DNA of 64,000 nucleotides, from positions 248,001 to 312,000 of the forward strand of contig NZ_QFWW01000030.1 of NCBI RefSeq assembly GCF_003265345.1, read 5' to 3'. Shown here piece after piece: positions 51,343 through 59,641 of this stretch (within the stretch, counting starts at the first letter, position 1; each line of letters begins with the position of its first letter). This DNA comes from Lentzea terrae (lineage in GTDB: Bacteria > Actinomycetota > Actinomycetes > Mycobacteriales > Pseudonocardiaceae). The position numbers and the translations under genes were made by a program. The notes beneath the pieces were generated by a model. It searched no databases and was not told where the DNA came from. It saw nothing but the letters and a program-made list of their open reading frames with translations.

Positions 51343-52890
51343 CTAGCAGGTGCCGATCCAGCTGCACTCGACGTCGAAGCGCTCCTTGGCCGGAACCTTG
51401 GTGCGCTCCTCGGCCGGGGCCTGGCGCTGCTGCGGAACGGACTCGGTCTTCTGCTGGGTCTGCGGCGTGGCCACCTGGGCACCGCCGTCGGACGCCAGCC
51501 TGACCGCGATCTTGTCCTCGATCGTCTTGGGGCTGACCCACAGGACCATGTTGTTCAGCACCACCGAGAACACCAGCTGCCGACCGGCCGCCGTGGTGAC
51601 GTAGCCGCTCAGCGCCGAGACACCGGACATCGAGCCGGACTTGGCGATCACGTTGCCCTCGGCCGCGGTGCCCTTCATGCGGTTGACGAGGGTGCCGTCC
51701 CGGCCTGCGACCGGCAGCGACGCCTGCCACGTGCCGAACCACGGCTTGGTCTTCGCCTTGATCAGGATCGACGCCAGGTCGTCCGGCGTCATCTGGTCCA
51801 TCCGGGACATGCCGGAACCGTCGAAGATCTCGACCCAGTTCGGGTCGATGCCGAGACCGGCCCACTTGCGGCTGAGCTGGTTGACGCCGTTGGTGAACGA
51901 GCCACCAGCGGACTTGACCAGCACCTCGGCCAGCATGTTGTTGCTGTTCTTGAGCAACGGGTTCATCAGCTGGCCCAGCGTCGTGGACGTGTCGGACGCG
52001 AGCACCGCGGCACCCTGCGGCGCCTTGCCCTTCCTGACGCCGCCCAGGACCTGGATCCCGTTGGCCTCCAACGCCTTGCGGAACACCGAACCGACCACCG
52101 AGGTCGGATCCTTGACGGTGGACAACGCCGTTGTCTCGACCGACGTCGAACCGCTGACCCGGATCACGTTCGTGCCGTGCTCGCGCTCGACCGAGACACC
52201 ACCGTTGCCGGTGGTCGCGGTGCTCACGATCTGCACCTGGTCGTTCGCCGGCTCGACACTCACCTGAACCGGGCTGCCCGCCGCGGCACCCGGCTTCACG
52301 CGCACGACGACCGTGCCGGAGCTGAACTTCGCGTCCGGCGACAGCGTCAGCGCCGACGTCTCCGCGTTGTACGAGTACGGCTCGTCGTCCCACGCCCAGC
52401 CAGGACCGTACGGCTGGGCGTCGAACGCCGTGTCGTCCAGCACGAGCGCGCCGCTGACCGCCGTGACGCCCTTGCTCTTCAACGTGTCCGCCAGCGCCTT
52501 GTAGCGCAGCGGGGACATCGTCGGGTCGCCGGTGCCGCGCAGGACGAGGTCACCGTTCAGCGTCGACCCGTTCTGGGCGCCCGCCGACTGCAGCTCGGTC
52601 TTCCACCGGTAGTCCGGTCCGAGCAGGTCGAGCGCCGCCGTCGTGGTGAGCACCTTGAGGTTCGACCCGACCTGCGAGCGCCTGCTGCCCGAACGGGTGT
52701 AGACGACCTCACCGGTGTTCGCGTCCCGCACGGTGACGCCGACGTCGGCGCCCTTGAGCCCCGAGTCAGCGAGAATCGCGTCGAGATCGCGGGTCAGAGC
52801 CTCGTTGCCGACGGCCACCGCGCCGCCGCTCGACGTCAGGGTCAACCCTGTCGCCGCAGCGACGACCGCCCCCAGAATTCGAAATTTCAC
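51343..52890 (-). CDS. dacB: D-alanyl-D-alanine carboxypeptidase/endopeptidase (PBP4/DacB, S13)
   Basis: A 515-residue exported penicillin-binding protein that trims peptidoglycan stem peptides. Signal peptide MKFRILGAVVAAATGLTLTS; catalytic S76-N-L-K79 (SxxK) in GSNLKVLTT, the SxN motif in LLKNSNNMLAEVL, and KSG in VIAKSGSMSGVSAL. The insertion between SxxK and SxN is the S13 family feature. The tail (about 480-515) is Gln/Glu-rich and ends with a Cys pair (ECSWIGTC). Its ATG overlaps the stop of gnd (ATGA at 52887-52890). Confidence 0.93.
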   Translation of the reverse strand: MKFRILGAVVAAATGLTLTSSGGAVAVGNEALTRDLDAILADSGLKGADVGVTVRDANTGEVVYTRSGSRRSQVGSNLKVLTTTAALDLLGPDYRWKTELQSAGAQNGSTLNGDLVLRGTGDPTMSPLRYKALADTLKSKGVTAVSGALVLDDTAFDAQPYGPGWAWDDEPYSYNAETSALTLSPDAKFSSGTVVVRVKPGAAAGSPVQVSVEPANDQVQIVSTATTGNGGVSVEREHGTNVIRVSGSTSVETTALSTVKDPTSVVGSVFRKALEANGIQVLGGVRKGKAPQGAAVLASDTSTTLGQLMNPLLKNSNNMLAEVLVKSAGGSFTNGVNQLSRKWAGLGIDPNWVEIFDGSGMSRMDQMTPDDLASILIKAKTKPWFGTWQASLPVAGRDGTLVNRMKGTAAEGNVIAKSGSMSGVSALSGYVTTAAGRQLVFSVVLNNMVLWVSPKTIEDKIAVRLASDGGAQVATPQTQQKTESVPQQRQAPAEERTKVPAKERFDVECSWIGTC

Positions 52891-54317
52891 GCTTCCACCT
52901 CTGATCGATCACCCGACCACAACGTGTGGAAGCTACCGGGACGATCAATGCGCCGGTACGTGTGGGCACCGAAGAAGTCCCGCTGTCCCTGGACAAGCGC
53001 GGCCGGCAGGCGCTCCGAGCGCAGGCCGTCGTAATAGGCCAAAGCGGACACGAAGCCAGGAGTCGGGACTCCGGACTCGACCGCACGGACCACAACGCGC
53101 CGCCAAGCGGCCTCAGCGTTCTGCACCGCGTCGCGGAAGTAGTTGTCCACCAACAGAGACGCGAGACCGGGGTTCGCGTCGTAGGCCTCGCGGATGCGGT
53201 TGAGGAACTGCGCGCGGATGATGCAGCCGCCGCGCCAGATCGTCGCCATCGCGCCGAGGTCGATGTCCCAGTCGAAGTTCTTCGAAGCCTCGCGGATCAT
53301 GTCGAAGCCCTGCGCGTACGCGACGACCTTCGACGCGTAGAGCGCCTGACGCACGTCGTCGACCAGTTCGGCGTCCGGCTTCGCGACGACCTCGCTGGCA
53401 CCGAACGCGTCGCGCACAGCCTTGCGCTGGTCGGTGTGGCCGCTCAGGCTGCGCGCGAAAACGGCCTCGGCGATACCGGTGACCGGGACGCCGAGCTCCA
53501 GCGCCTCCTGCACGGTCCAGCGGCCGGTGCCCTTCTGCTCGGCGGCGTCCTCGATGACCTGCACGAGCGGCGTGCCGTCGGCGTCGACGTGCTTGAGGAC
53601 CTCGGCGGTGATCTCGACCAGGTACGACTCCAGGTCGCCGGAGTTCCACTGCGTGAAGACCTCGGAGATCTCGGCAGGGCTCTGGCCACCGACGCGGCTC
53701 AGCAGGTCGAACGCCTCAGCGATGAGCTGCATGTCGGCGTACTCGATGCCGTTGTGCACCATCTTCACGAAGTGCCCGGCGCCGTCCGGCCCGACGTGCA
53801 CGCAGCACGGCTGACCGTCCACCTTGGCCGCGATCTCCTCGAAGACCGGCCCGACGTGCTTGTACGACTCCGCGGGGCCGCCCGGCATGATGCTGGGCCC
53901 GTTGAGCGCGCCCTCCTCGCCACCGGAGATGCCGGCGCCGACGAACAGCAGCCCCCTCTCCTTCAGCGCGGCTTCACGGCGACGCGTGTCGGCGTAGTGG
54001 GCGTTGCCGCCGTCGATGACCATGTCGCCGGGTTCGAGGATTTCACTCAGCTCGTCGATGACGGCGTCGGTGGGGCCACCAGCCTTGACCATGATGATGA
54101 TCTGGCGCGGCGTCTGCAGGCTGTCCACGAGGTCCTGCAGCGTCTCGGCGCCGACGAAGTCGCCTTCGTGGCCGTGCTCGTCGAGCAGGGCCTTCATCTT
54201 CGCGGGCGTCCGGTTGTGCACGGCGACTTTGAAGCCGTGCCGCGCGAGGTTGCGCGCGAGGTTGCTGCCCATGGTGGCGAGACCGGTGACCGCGATACGT
54301 GCTTTGCCTTCCGTCAT
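52887..54317 (-). CDS. gnd: 6-phosphogluconate dehydrogenase, decarboxylating
   Basis: A 476-residue pentose phosphate enzyme (6-phosphogluconate plus NADP to ribulose 5-phosphate). It has the N-terminal Rossmann motif GLATMGSNLARNLA, GGNAHYADTRRRE, catalytic GISGGEEGALNGPSIMPGG, HNGIEYADMQLIAE with the catalytic Lys/Glu region, and the C-terminal GRWTVQEALELGVP. It is the long, dimeric form. ATG 54317 is chosen by alignment; a longer reading has no ribosome-binding site. dacB overlaps its end. Confidence 0.96.
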   Translation of the reverse strand: MTEGKARIAVTGLATMGSNLARNLARHGFKVAVHNRTPAKMKALLDEHGHEGDFVGAETLQDLVDSLQTPRQIIIMVKAGGPTDAVIDELSEILEPGDMVIDGGNAHYADTRRREAALKERGLLFVGAGISGGEEGALNGPSIMPGGPAESYKHVGPVFEEIAAKVDGQPCCVHVGPDGAGHFVKMVHNGIEYADMQLIAEAFDLLSRVGGQSPAEISEVFTQWNSGDLESYLVEITAEVLKHVDADGTPLVQVIEDAAEQKGTGRWTVQEALELGVPVTGIAEAVFARSLSGHTDQRKAVRDAFGASEVVAKPDAELVDDVRQALYASKVVAYAQGFDMIREASKNFDWDIDLGAMATIWRGGCIIRAQFLNRIREAYDANPGLASLLVDNYFRDAVQNAEAAWRRVVVRAVESGVPTPGFVSALAYYDGLRSERLPAALVQGQRDFFGAHTYRRIDRPGSFHTLWSGDRSEVEA

Positions 54318-54438
54318 ACGCGACAGCCTGCCGTGTTCTTCTCCGTTTCGCGAGACGTCACAGGGTGTTCTCAGACTCCGTTTTGCCAGGTGAACCGCGT
54401 CACGCTGCAATACGTATGGCTAGGCGTAAGTTGGCTTC

Positions 54439-54726
54439 ATGACGGAATTCACGAGCGTGGGACGCTCGGCGACCGACCGTGCCTCCAGGTACGGATCGCA
54501 GCTGGTGAAGCACTTCACGCACAAGGACCTCGAAGGGTCCTGGGAGGACTCGCGCGGCTTCGTCCGCTTTTCGCTCGGCCTGGCCGAGTTCGAAGCTTCT
54601 CCCGACGCTTTGATCATGCGCGTGGTCTGTTCTTCGGAAGAGGACGCGGCACGGCTGCGCGACGTCGTGGAACGGCACCTGGTCCGGTTCGGAACCCGGG
54701 ACGAGCTGACCGTCACGTGGTCCTAG
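54439..54726 (+). CDS. DUF2218 protein
   Basis: 95 residues; SVGRSATDRASRYGSQLVKH, DSRGFVRFSLGLAEFEASPD and ALIMRVVCSSEEDAARLRDV fit DUF2218, a small alpha/beta family of unknown role found mainly in proteobacteria and actinobacteria, often near iron-uptake genes; none are visible here. TAAGTT ends 6 nt before ATG 54439, so the mRNA is probably leaderless and divergent from gnd. Confidence 0.85.
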   Translation: MTEFTSVGRSATDRASRYGSQLVKHFTHKDLEGSWEDSRGFVRFSLGLAEFEASPDALIMRVVCSSEEDAARLRDVVERHLVRFGTRDELTVTWS

Positions 54727-54822
54727 TGGTGTGGCCGGGTCGTTGCCGGGGGAATTCGCGGTCAGACGGGTGCATCGCGGTGCTGAGCGCGAATTACCTC
54801 GCCAACGTCCCGGGACGCGCCA

Positions 54823-55410
54823 CTAAGCGACCAGGACTGACGCCGCCATCCCGATGAGAGCGGTACCACACACCCGCTCGAACGTCGCGCGGATCTTGGG
54901 CTTGCTCAACAGCGCGCCCAGCTGACGCGCGGCCGGCACGACGATGACCCAGAACAGCGCGAAGACGCCGACCGTGACCGCACTGAGCAGGGCGGCCTGT
55001 GGCAGCGGCGCGCTGTTCGGGTCCATCGCCTGCGGGATGAGGCTCAGGAACGTGAGCATCACCTTGGGGTTCAACAGGTCGCACAGCAGGCCGCGCAGGA
55101 ACACGTTGCCCTTGGCCTCCTGGCTCTCGGTGGGCTTGCTCTTCAGCGTCATGAAGCCGATGTAGGCCAGGTACAGCGCGCCGATCACCTTGACCACGAG
55201 CAGCGCTGTCGGCACCGCGGCGACGAGCGCCGACAGCCCGATGGTCGCGAGCGTGGCGTGGATCAGCAGCCCGGTGATCACACCGAGCGCCGCCTGCGTA
55301 CCGCGCTTCAGGCTGCGCACCGCGTTCCCCATGATCAGCACGAAGTCCGGGCCCGGCACGATCATGATGATCAACAGGGCAACCAGGAACGACGTCCACG
55401 CGATGTGCAT
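54823..55410 (-). CDS. LysE/RhtB family amino acid exporter
   Basis: A 195-residue exporter with six transmembrane helices: FLVALLIIMIVPGPDFVLIM with the conserved PGPD, LGVITGLLIHATLATIGLSA with G-x-x-x-G, and LLCDLLNPKVMLTFLSLIPQ with NPK, the family signatures. It is divergent from an Lrp-type regulator 60 bp away, the usual control arrangement for amino acid exporters. Confidence 0.93.
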   Translation of the reverse strand: MHIAWTSFLVALLIIMIVPGPDFVLIMGNAVRSLKRGTQAALGVITGLLIHATLATIGLSALVAAVPTALLVVKVIGALYLAYIGFMTLKSKPTESQEAKGNVFLRGLLCDLLNPKVMLTFLSLIPQAMDPNSAPLPQAALLSAVTVGVFALFWVIVVPAARQLGALLSKPKIRATFERVCGTALIGMAASVLVA

Positions 55411-55470
55411 GTTGCTGATCGTCCGTGCTTCGTTCGTGCGTGTTCCAGCTGGTCAGTACGATGTTCGGTT

Positions 55471-55977
55471 ATGCGCGAACAAGCCGAACTGGATTCGGTC
55501 GACTGGCACATCCTGGAGGAGTTGCAGAACGACGCGACGCTGCCGAACCGTGCGCTGGCGGAGATCGTCGGGCTGGCGCCGTCTTCTTGTCTGCAGCGGG
55601 TTCGCCGGTTGCGCGAGCTCGGGGTGATCACCGGCTGCCACGCCGTCGTCGACCCCGCTACCACCGGGCTGCCGTTGGAGGCTGTCGTCGCGGTGAACGT
55701 GCGACCACACACCCGACCTGTCGTGGCGGCGTTTCGGGCGTTCGTGATGGCTCAGCCGGAGACTCGGTCGGTGTTCCACGTCTCCGGACAGGCGGACTTT
55801 CTGATCCACATCGCCGTTGCGGATTCGACGCACCTGCAGGCGTTTCTGATGGACAAGATCGCGTCGCGGACCGAAGTGCGGAACCTGACCAGTTCGGTGG
55901 TGCTGGAGCGGGTGGAGACGCGGGCTTTGACGCCGCCGGCGAACCTGAGGCCGACGCACCGGCGGCGCAAGGCTTGA
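55471..55977 (+). CDS. Lrp/AsnC family transcriptional regulator
   Basis: 168 residues: an N-terminal winged helix-turn-helix (LDSVDWHILEELQNDATLPN, LAEIVGLAPSSCLQRVRRLR) and a C-terminal RAM domain that binds amino acids (VVAVNVRPHTRPVVAAFRAF, VFHVSGQADFLIHIAVADS). TACGAT ends 8 nt before ATG 55471, so it is probably leaderless. It likely controls the divergent LysE-type exporter in response to an amino acid. Confidence 0.93.
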   Translation: MREQAELDSVDWHILEELQNDATLPNRALAEIVGLAPSSCLQRVRRLRELGVITGCHAVVDPATTGLPLEAVVAVNVRPHTRPVVAAFRAFVMAQPETRSVFHVSGQADFLIHIAVADSTHLQAFLMDKIASRTEVRNLTSSVVLERVETRALTPPANLRPTHRRRKA

Positions 55978-55981
55978 GCGA

Positions 55982-56907
55982 TCACTCCCAGTGCAAGAGG
56001 TCGAGCCGCCACGTTCCCCTCAGGGGCTGTTCCTGGAGCAGAGGGGTCACAAAGGCGTCGGCCAGTGGAATAACTCCTTCGAGAGTTCGATGTTCGGCGG
56101 AAAGCTCCTTGGACTTGGCCGCCTCCGCTCGATAGCCGGCTGCCCACGAAGCATTCGGCACGACGAACTCGGCGGGGAGCACGAGATGCGTGCCTGCCTC
56201 CGTGCGGCGTCGCACCTCCGCGTGCAGCGCCTGATGAGTGGTCACACCGTCCAGTGTGGAGTTGCACGCGATCAGCACGAGGTCGACGAGGTCCTTGAAT
56301 CTCGTCGACGGCACCAGCTGTTCACGATGCCGTTCATACATCGCCGCGATCTTGTCGGCGACGTGGTCCTCGAGCGGCCACATGCGGATCTCCGGCCACG
56401 GGCCGGCGTCGATCACGAACGGGGCCGCGAGCTGCTCCACGGTGAGCTGTCCGACCGGATGAAGCTCAACAGCCACGACGTCCACGCTGACCACGGACAG
56501 CTGCCGGAGACCGAACATGACATTGAACCGCACCTTGCGAGACGGCCTGTTGGCCGTCGTTTCGCGAGACGTGTCGCGATGGTCGAACCGAAGGTGATCG
56601 TCGAGTTCGGTCGACGCCGCCGCGAGCAGCGCTTCGACCGCGCCGTCCACCGTCGCGTCCTCGCCTACCCGCAAGAGATCAACATCGGTCGAGTACCTGG
56701 CCCTCGGCCACCGCACCAGGAGCGCCTGACCTCCCTTGAGCACCCAGCCGTCCCGGTCCGAGTGGAACACACGGGCCAACAGCCGTCGGTGGTAGTAGCG
56801 CTCGATGAGCTCGCCGGTGGGGACTCGGTGAGCCGGGACCTGTTGGTCGCGCGGTCCTTGAGCGAACGCAGGAACGCCTGCGGGCTGAGAGGCTGTTTCG
56901 AGGTCAT
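55982..56907 (-). pseudogene. abiEii: AbiEii-type nucleotidyltransferase toxin, apparently frameshifted near 56824
   Basis: The gene would encode about 308 residues. From ATG 56907, whose ATGA overlaps the antitoxin stop, the frame reads MTSKQPLSPQAFLRSLKDRA up to Glu28 at 56824-56826. The family's continuation, VPTGELIERYYHRRLL, is in another frame that begins at the same base 56824, so one base (a G in GAG-GTC) seems missing. The rest is intact to the stop: WVLKGGQALLVRW, RYSTDVDLL (nucleotidyltransferase GG...DxD) and RFKDLVDLVL. Alternatively, translation from ATG 56935 gives a continuous 317-residue protein, but it overlaps the antitoxin more, lacks a ribosome-binding site and has an odd N-terminus. 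Confidence 0.7.
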
Positions 56908-57743
56908 GCTCTCTCGGTTGGTTCCGTCGTGTCATCGAAAACGGTCGACGTTCGAAGCACGCGTTGCAGAGTCTCGGGAGACATCTCAGCGAGCTGTCCC
57001 CACGTCACGGGCACGTCCTTCAGCTCTTCCCAGGTGCGCCCTTGCGGGCGCCGACCGAAGAAGACGGGACCTGGCCGGTTGGTCAGGTCCTGCACGGACA
57101 GACCGATCTGGGCGAGCAGTAGTTCCAGCAGCACCACCCCGGTCGGAGGTACGGCGCCGTACGACCGCGCGTGAGGTTGAATCCGCTGTGCGAGCTCGTC
57201 GAGCCGAACCTGCCCCGCTTCGACCGCCTGACGAACGATGGTCGCGACGTGACTGGCATCCGAGTGTTGCTCGAGAAGGTCGTAGATCGTGCGCATGGGA
57301 GTGGTGACCGGCAGGCCGTTGATCACCACCACGTCAGCGTCGGTCAGCGTTCCTTTGCGCAGCCGAACCCCCGGATCGCGGGTGGTGCGCCGACGAGGAG
57401 TGGTGATGTTCACCCGGTTGTTCACCAGATCGCCGAGGTTGTGCAGCCGTGCCGCAGATTCATGGGAGACGACACCACCATCGAGGTCGAGCTTGGACCT
57501 CGTCCAACCCGCGACTTCGGGACGTAGCGCCAGCCAGGCCGCTTGTTCGACACGTGCGTCAGACGCCTCAGCGGACGTTACCGCGTACACGCCACGACGC
57601 ACGGACTCCAGGAGACCGGCAGACTTCAGCCGATGCAGCGTGACGTCGTCGATCCCGCTGCGCAGAGCCTGCTGCGTTGTGACCATGCCCCACTGCCCAG
57701 CGGTGTACTCGCCGAGCAGCTCAAGAGCACGAATCGCCTCCAT
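56904..57743 (-). CDS. abiEi: AbiEi family antitoxin
   Basis: 279 residues with an N-terminal winged helix (GMVTTQQALRSGIDDVTLHR, LESVRRGVYAVTSAEASDAR), the DUF4095-like helix-turn-helix of AbiEi antitoxins, and a C-terminal antitoxin domain (ETLQRVLRTSTV). AbiEi neutralises AbiEii and represses its own operon. TAGGAT ends 7 nt before ATG 57743, so it is probably leaderless. The toxin gene overlaps its 3' end. The upstream repeats at 57743-57803 are the likely operator. Confidence 0.85.
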   Translation of the reverse strand: MEAIRALELLGEYTAGQWGMVTTQQALRSGIDDVTLHRLKSAGLLESVRRGVYAVTSAEASDARVEQAAWLALRPEVAGWTRSKLDLDGGVVSHESAARLHNLGDLVNNRVNITTPRRRTTRDPGVRLRKGTLTDADVVVINGLPVTTPMRTIYDLLEQHSDASHVATIVRQAVEAGQVRLDELAQRIQPHARSYGAVPPTGVVLLELLLAQIGLSVQDLTNRPGPVFFGRRPQGRTWEELKDVPVTWGQLAEMSPETLQRVLRTSTVFDDTTEPTERA

Positions 57744-57803
57744 GCAGCAAATCCTACATCGTCGTGCAGCATTTCCTACGCCCAGAATGCAGGAAACGCT
57801 GCA
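57743..57803 (-). promoter_or_regulatory. Triplet of 15-bp repeats in the abiE promoter
   Basis: TGCAGCAAATCCTAC (57743-57757) and TGCAGCATTTCCTAC (57765-57779) are direct repeats with 22-bp spacing, two helical turns. A third copy, in opposite orientation with two changes, is at 57788-57803 (TGCAGGAAACGCTGCA on the plus strand). The first covers the -10 hexamer and start of abiEi. AbiEi antitoxins repress by binding repeats in their promoter, so this is the expected operator. Confidence 0.85.
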
Positions 57804-57821
57804 CACCACCCTCTGATCTGC

Positions 57822-58361
57822 TCACCGACGGCGCAGCAGTGCGTCGAGGTCCAGCGACATCGGCGAAGGGCTCACGACGTCGATCGCCTGAGCACCGCCT
57901 ACCGCGAGCTCATACCGGCCGCCTGCGAGCGAGTACGCGACCAGACTGACCGGGTCATCCAGCGCGACGACCCAGTAGTTCGGAATCCCGGCCGCCGCGT
58001 ACTCGCGCAACTTGATCCGGAGGTCGAGGTCTTCCGACTCCTCGGAGAGAATCTCGGCCACCAGCACCACGTCCGCGGCGTCGAACCGGGTCACCTCGCG
58101 ATAGAAGAGCTTGGTCGGCGCCACCACGACGTCCGGCTTGCGCATCAGCGGCGACGTTCCGTCCTTAAGCAGAACGTCGAACGAGTGCAGCACGTTGAGG
58201 TCAACCGGCAACCGCTCGTCGAGTTGGTGCACGAGCTCGACAAGGGCGCGTTGGTGCAGCAGACCGCGTGGTGACATCTCCACCAGCACACCGTCCACGA
58301 GCTCGTGCAGCCGGCAGTCGTCCTCGGACATGGCGTCGTAACCGGCCAAATCGATGATCAC
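57822..58361 (-). CDS. Uma2 family (DUF820) restriction-endonuclease-like protein
   Basis: 179 residues with the PD-(D/E)xK nuclease core: HELVDGVLVEMSPRG with the first Glu, RKPDVVVAPT (PD), LVAEILSEESEDLD and KLREYAAAGIPNYWVV with the Lys. Uma2 proteins are abundant in actinomycetes and cyanobacteria; their substrate is not established, though transposon- and defence-associated copies exist. GTG 58361. It lies next to the AbiE pair, on the same strand, which makes a small defence-like patch. Confidence 0.88.
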   Translation of the reverse strand: MIIDLAGYDAMSEDDCRLHELVDGVLVEMSPRGLLHQRALVELVHQLDERLPVDLNVLHSFDVLLKDGTSPLMRKPDVVVAPTKLFYREVTRFDAADVVLVAEILSEESEDLDLRIKLREYAAAGIPNYWVVALDDPVSLVAYSLAGGRYELAVGGAQAIDVVSPSPMSLDLDALLRRR

Positions 58362-58415
58362 GCCAGAGCATTGACGCGACCCAGCCGAAGCTTGATCACT
58401 CGAACAGGTGTTCGG

Positions 58416-58736
58416 TTACTCGTCCTCATCGAACGGTTCGTCGCTGAACCGCCAACCGGCCGTGCCGTCGCCGTGGACGTGCAACCAGAACTCGGCCACC
58501 GGCTCCCCGTCCGGGAACGTCATGGTGAGCGACTTCCGAATCTCGAAGTAGCAGGCGTCGGCTCGCTCGTAGTCCTCGTCGTCGATCGCCTGCTCCTGCG
58601 CGGTGAACACCGACCGGAACGGCTCGAACCCGGGCAACGTCTCGACATCCCCGTGCATCCACGGAAAATCGCCACCGGTCACCGTCAACCGAGCGATCTC
58701 CTGGCCCGCGTGGTGCAGTCGCCAGACAGCGGTCAC
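58416..58736 (-). CDS. Hypothetical soluble protein coupled to thioesterase gene
   Basis: 106 residues from GTG 58736, whose GTGA overlaps the stop of the upstream thioesterase gene; this coupling supports the gene. The sequence (LTVTGGDFPWMHGDVETLPG, FEIRKSLTMTFPDGEPVAEF, WRFSDEPFDEDE) is mostly beta with a very acidic C-terminus. It resembles uncharacterised actinobacterial proteins; I cannot assign a function. Confidence 0.75.
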   Translation of the reverse strand: MTAVWRLHHAGQEIARLTVTGGDFPWMHGDVETLPGFEPFRSVFTAQEQAIDDEDYERADACYFEIRKSLTMTFPDGEPVAEFWLHVHGDGTAGWRFSDEPFDEDE

Positions 58737-59632
58737 GAGGGCTTGAGGACCCGGATCAGGCCCTCCTGCACCACGGTCGCCACCAGCTGCCCGTCCCGCG
58801 AGAAGAACCGGCCGGTGGCCAGCCCGCGATTCCCTGAGGCAGAAGGCGACGCGGTGTCGTACAGCAGCCACTCGTCGGCACGGAACGGACGGTGGAACCA
58901 CATCGCGTGATCCAGCGAGGCGCCGAGAACCTTGTCCAGGCCCCAATAGACGCCGTGCTTGGCCAGCACGCCGTCCAGCAGGGTCATGTCCGACGCGTAG
59001 GTCATGACGCAGATGTGCAGCATCGGATCGTCCGGCAGCTTGCCGTCGGCCCTCATCCACACCCGTGACGCGGCCTCGCCCGGACCGTCCTCACGGGACT
59101 CCCACGGCGGCTCGGTCACGTACCGGACATCGATGGGACGCGGGAACTTCGACGAGTGCAGCAGGTAACCCTCGGCCTGCTCGGTCCACGTCGGCAGCGA
59201 CTCCGGGTCCGGCACGGCGGGCATCTCCGAGGCGTGCTCGACGCCCTGCTCCTCCAGCTGGAAGGAGGCGGACAAAGCGAAGATCGCCTTGCCGTGCTGC
59301 ACCGCGACGACGCGGCGCGTCGTGAAGGACCGTCCATCCCGGATGCGGTCCACCTCGTACACGATCGGCACGCGCGGGTCGCCTGGCCGGATGAAGTACG
59401 AGTGCAGCGAGTGCACTCGGCGTTCCACCGGGACCGTGCGGCCGGCGGCCACCAGGGCCTGGCCCGCCACCTGCCCGCCGAAGACGCGCACTGGCGACTC
59501 GGCGGGCGACACGCCTCGGAAGATGTTCTCCTCGATGCGTTCCAGGTCGAGCAACGCGACCAGGTCGTCCACTGCGGACTGGCCGCTCAGGCCCGAAGGC
59601 GACAAAGCAGCGGCACGGGCGGCCTCAGTCAC
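58733..59632 (-). CDS. tesB: Acyl-CoA thioesterase II (TesB)
   Basis: A 299-residue double-hotdog thioesterase that hydrolyses acyl-CoA. Matches include VRVFGGQVAGQALVAAGRTV, VHSLHSYFIRPGDPRVPIVY, DGRSFTTRRVVAVQHGKAIF, the second-domain LGASLDHAMWFHRPFRADEW with the catalytic Asp, and YDTASPSASGNRGLATGRFF. GTG 59632. It is close to pyk (10 bp) on the same strand and overlaps the small downstream gene. Confidence 0.94.
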   Translation of the reverse strand: MTEAARAAALSPSGLSGQSAVDDLVALLDLERIEENIFRGVSPAESPVRVFGGQVAGQALVAAGRTVPVERRVHSLHSYFIRPGDPRVPIVYEVDRIRDGRSFTTRRVVAVQHGKAIFALSASFQLEEQGVEHASEMPAVPDPESLPTWTEQAEGYLLHSSKFPRPIDVRYVTEPPWESREDGPGEAASRVWMRADGKLPDDPMLHICVMTYASDMTLLDGVLAKHGVYWGLDKVLGASLDHAMWFHRPFRADEWLLYDTASPSASGNRGLATGRFFSRDGQLVATVVQEGLIRVLKPS

Positions 59633-59641
59633 GAAGTACTC

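Noticed and set aside
55982-58361. A complete new phage-defence island
   Set aside because: The AbiE pair and a Uma2 nuclease adjoin, but the toxin appears frameshifted, Uma2 genes are ubiquitous in these genomes, and ordinary housekeeping genes flank the patch without mobility genes or att repeats.
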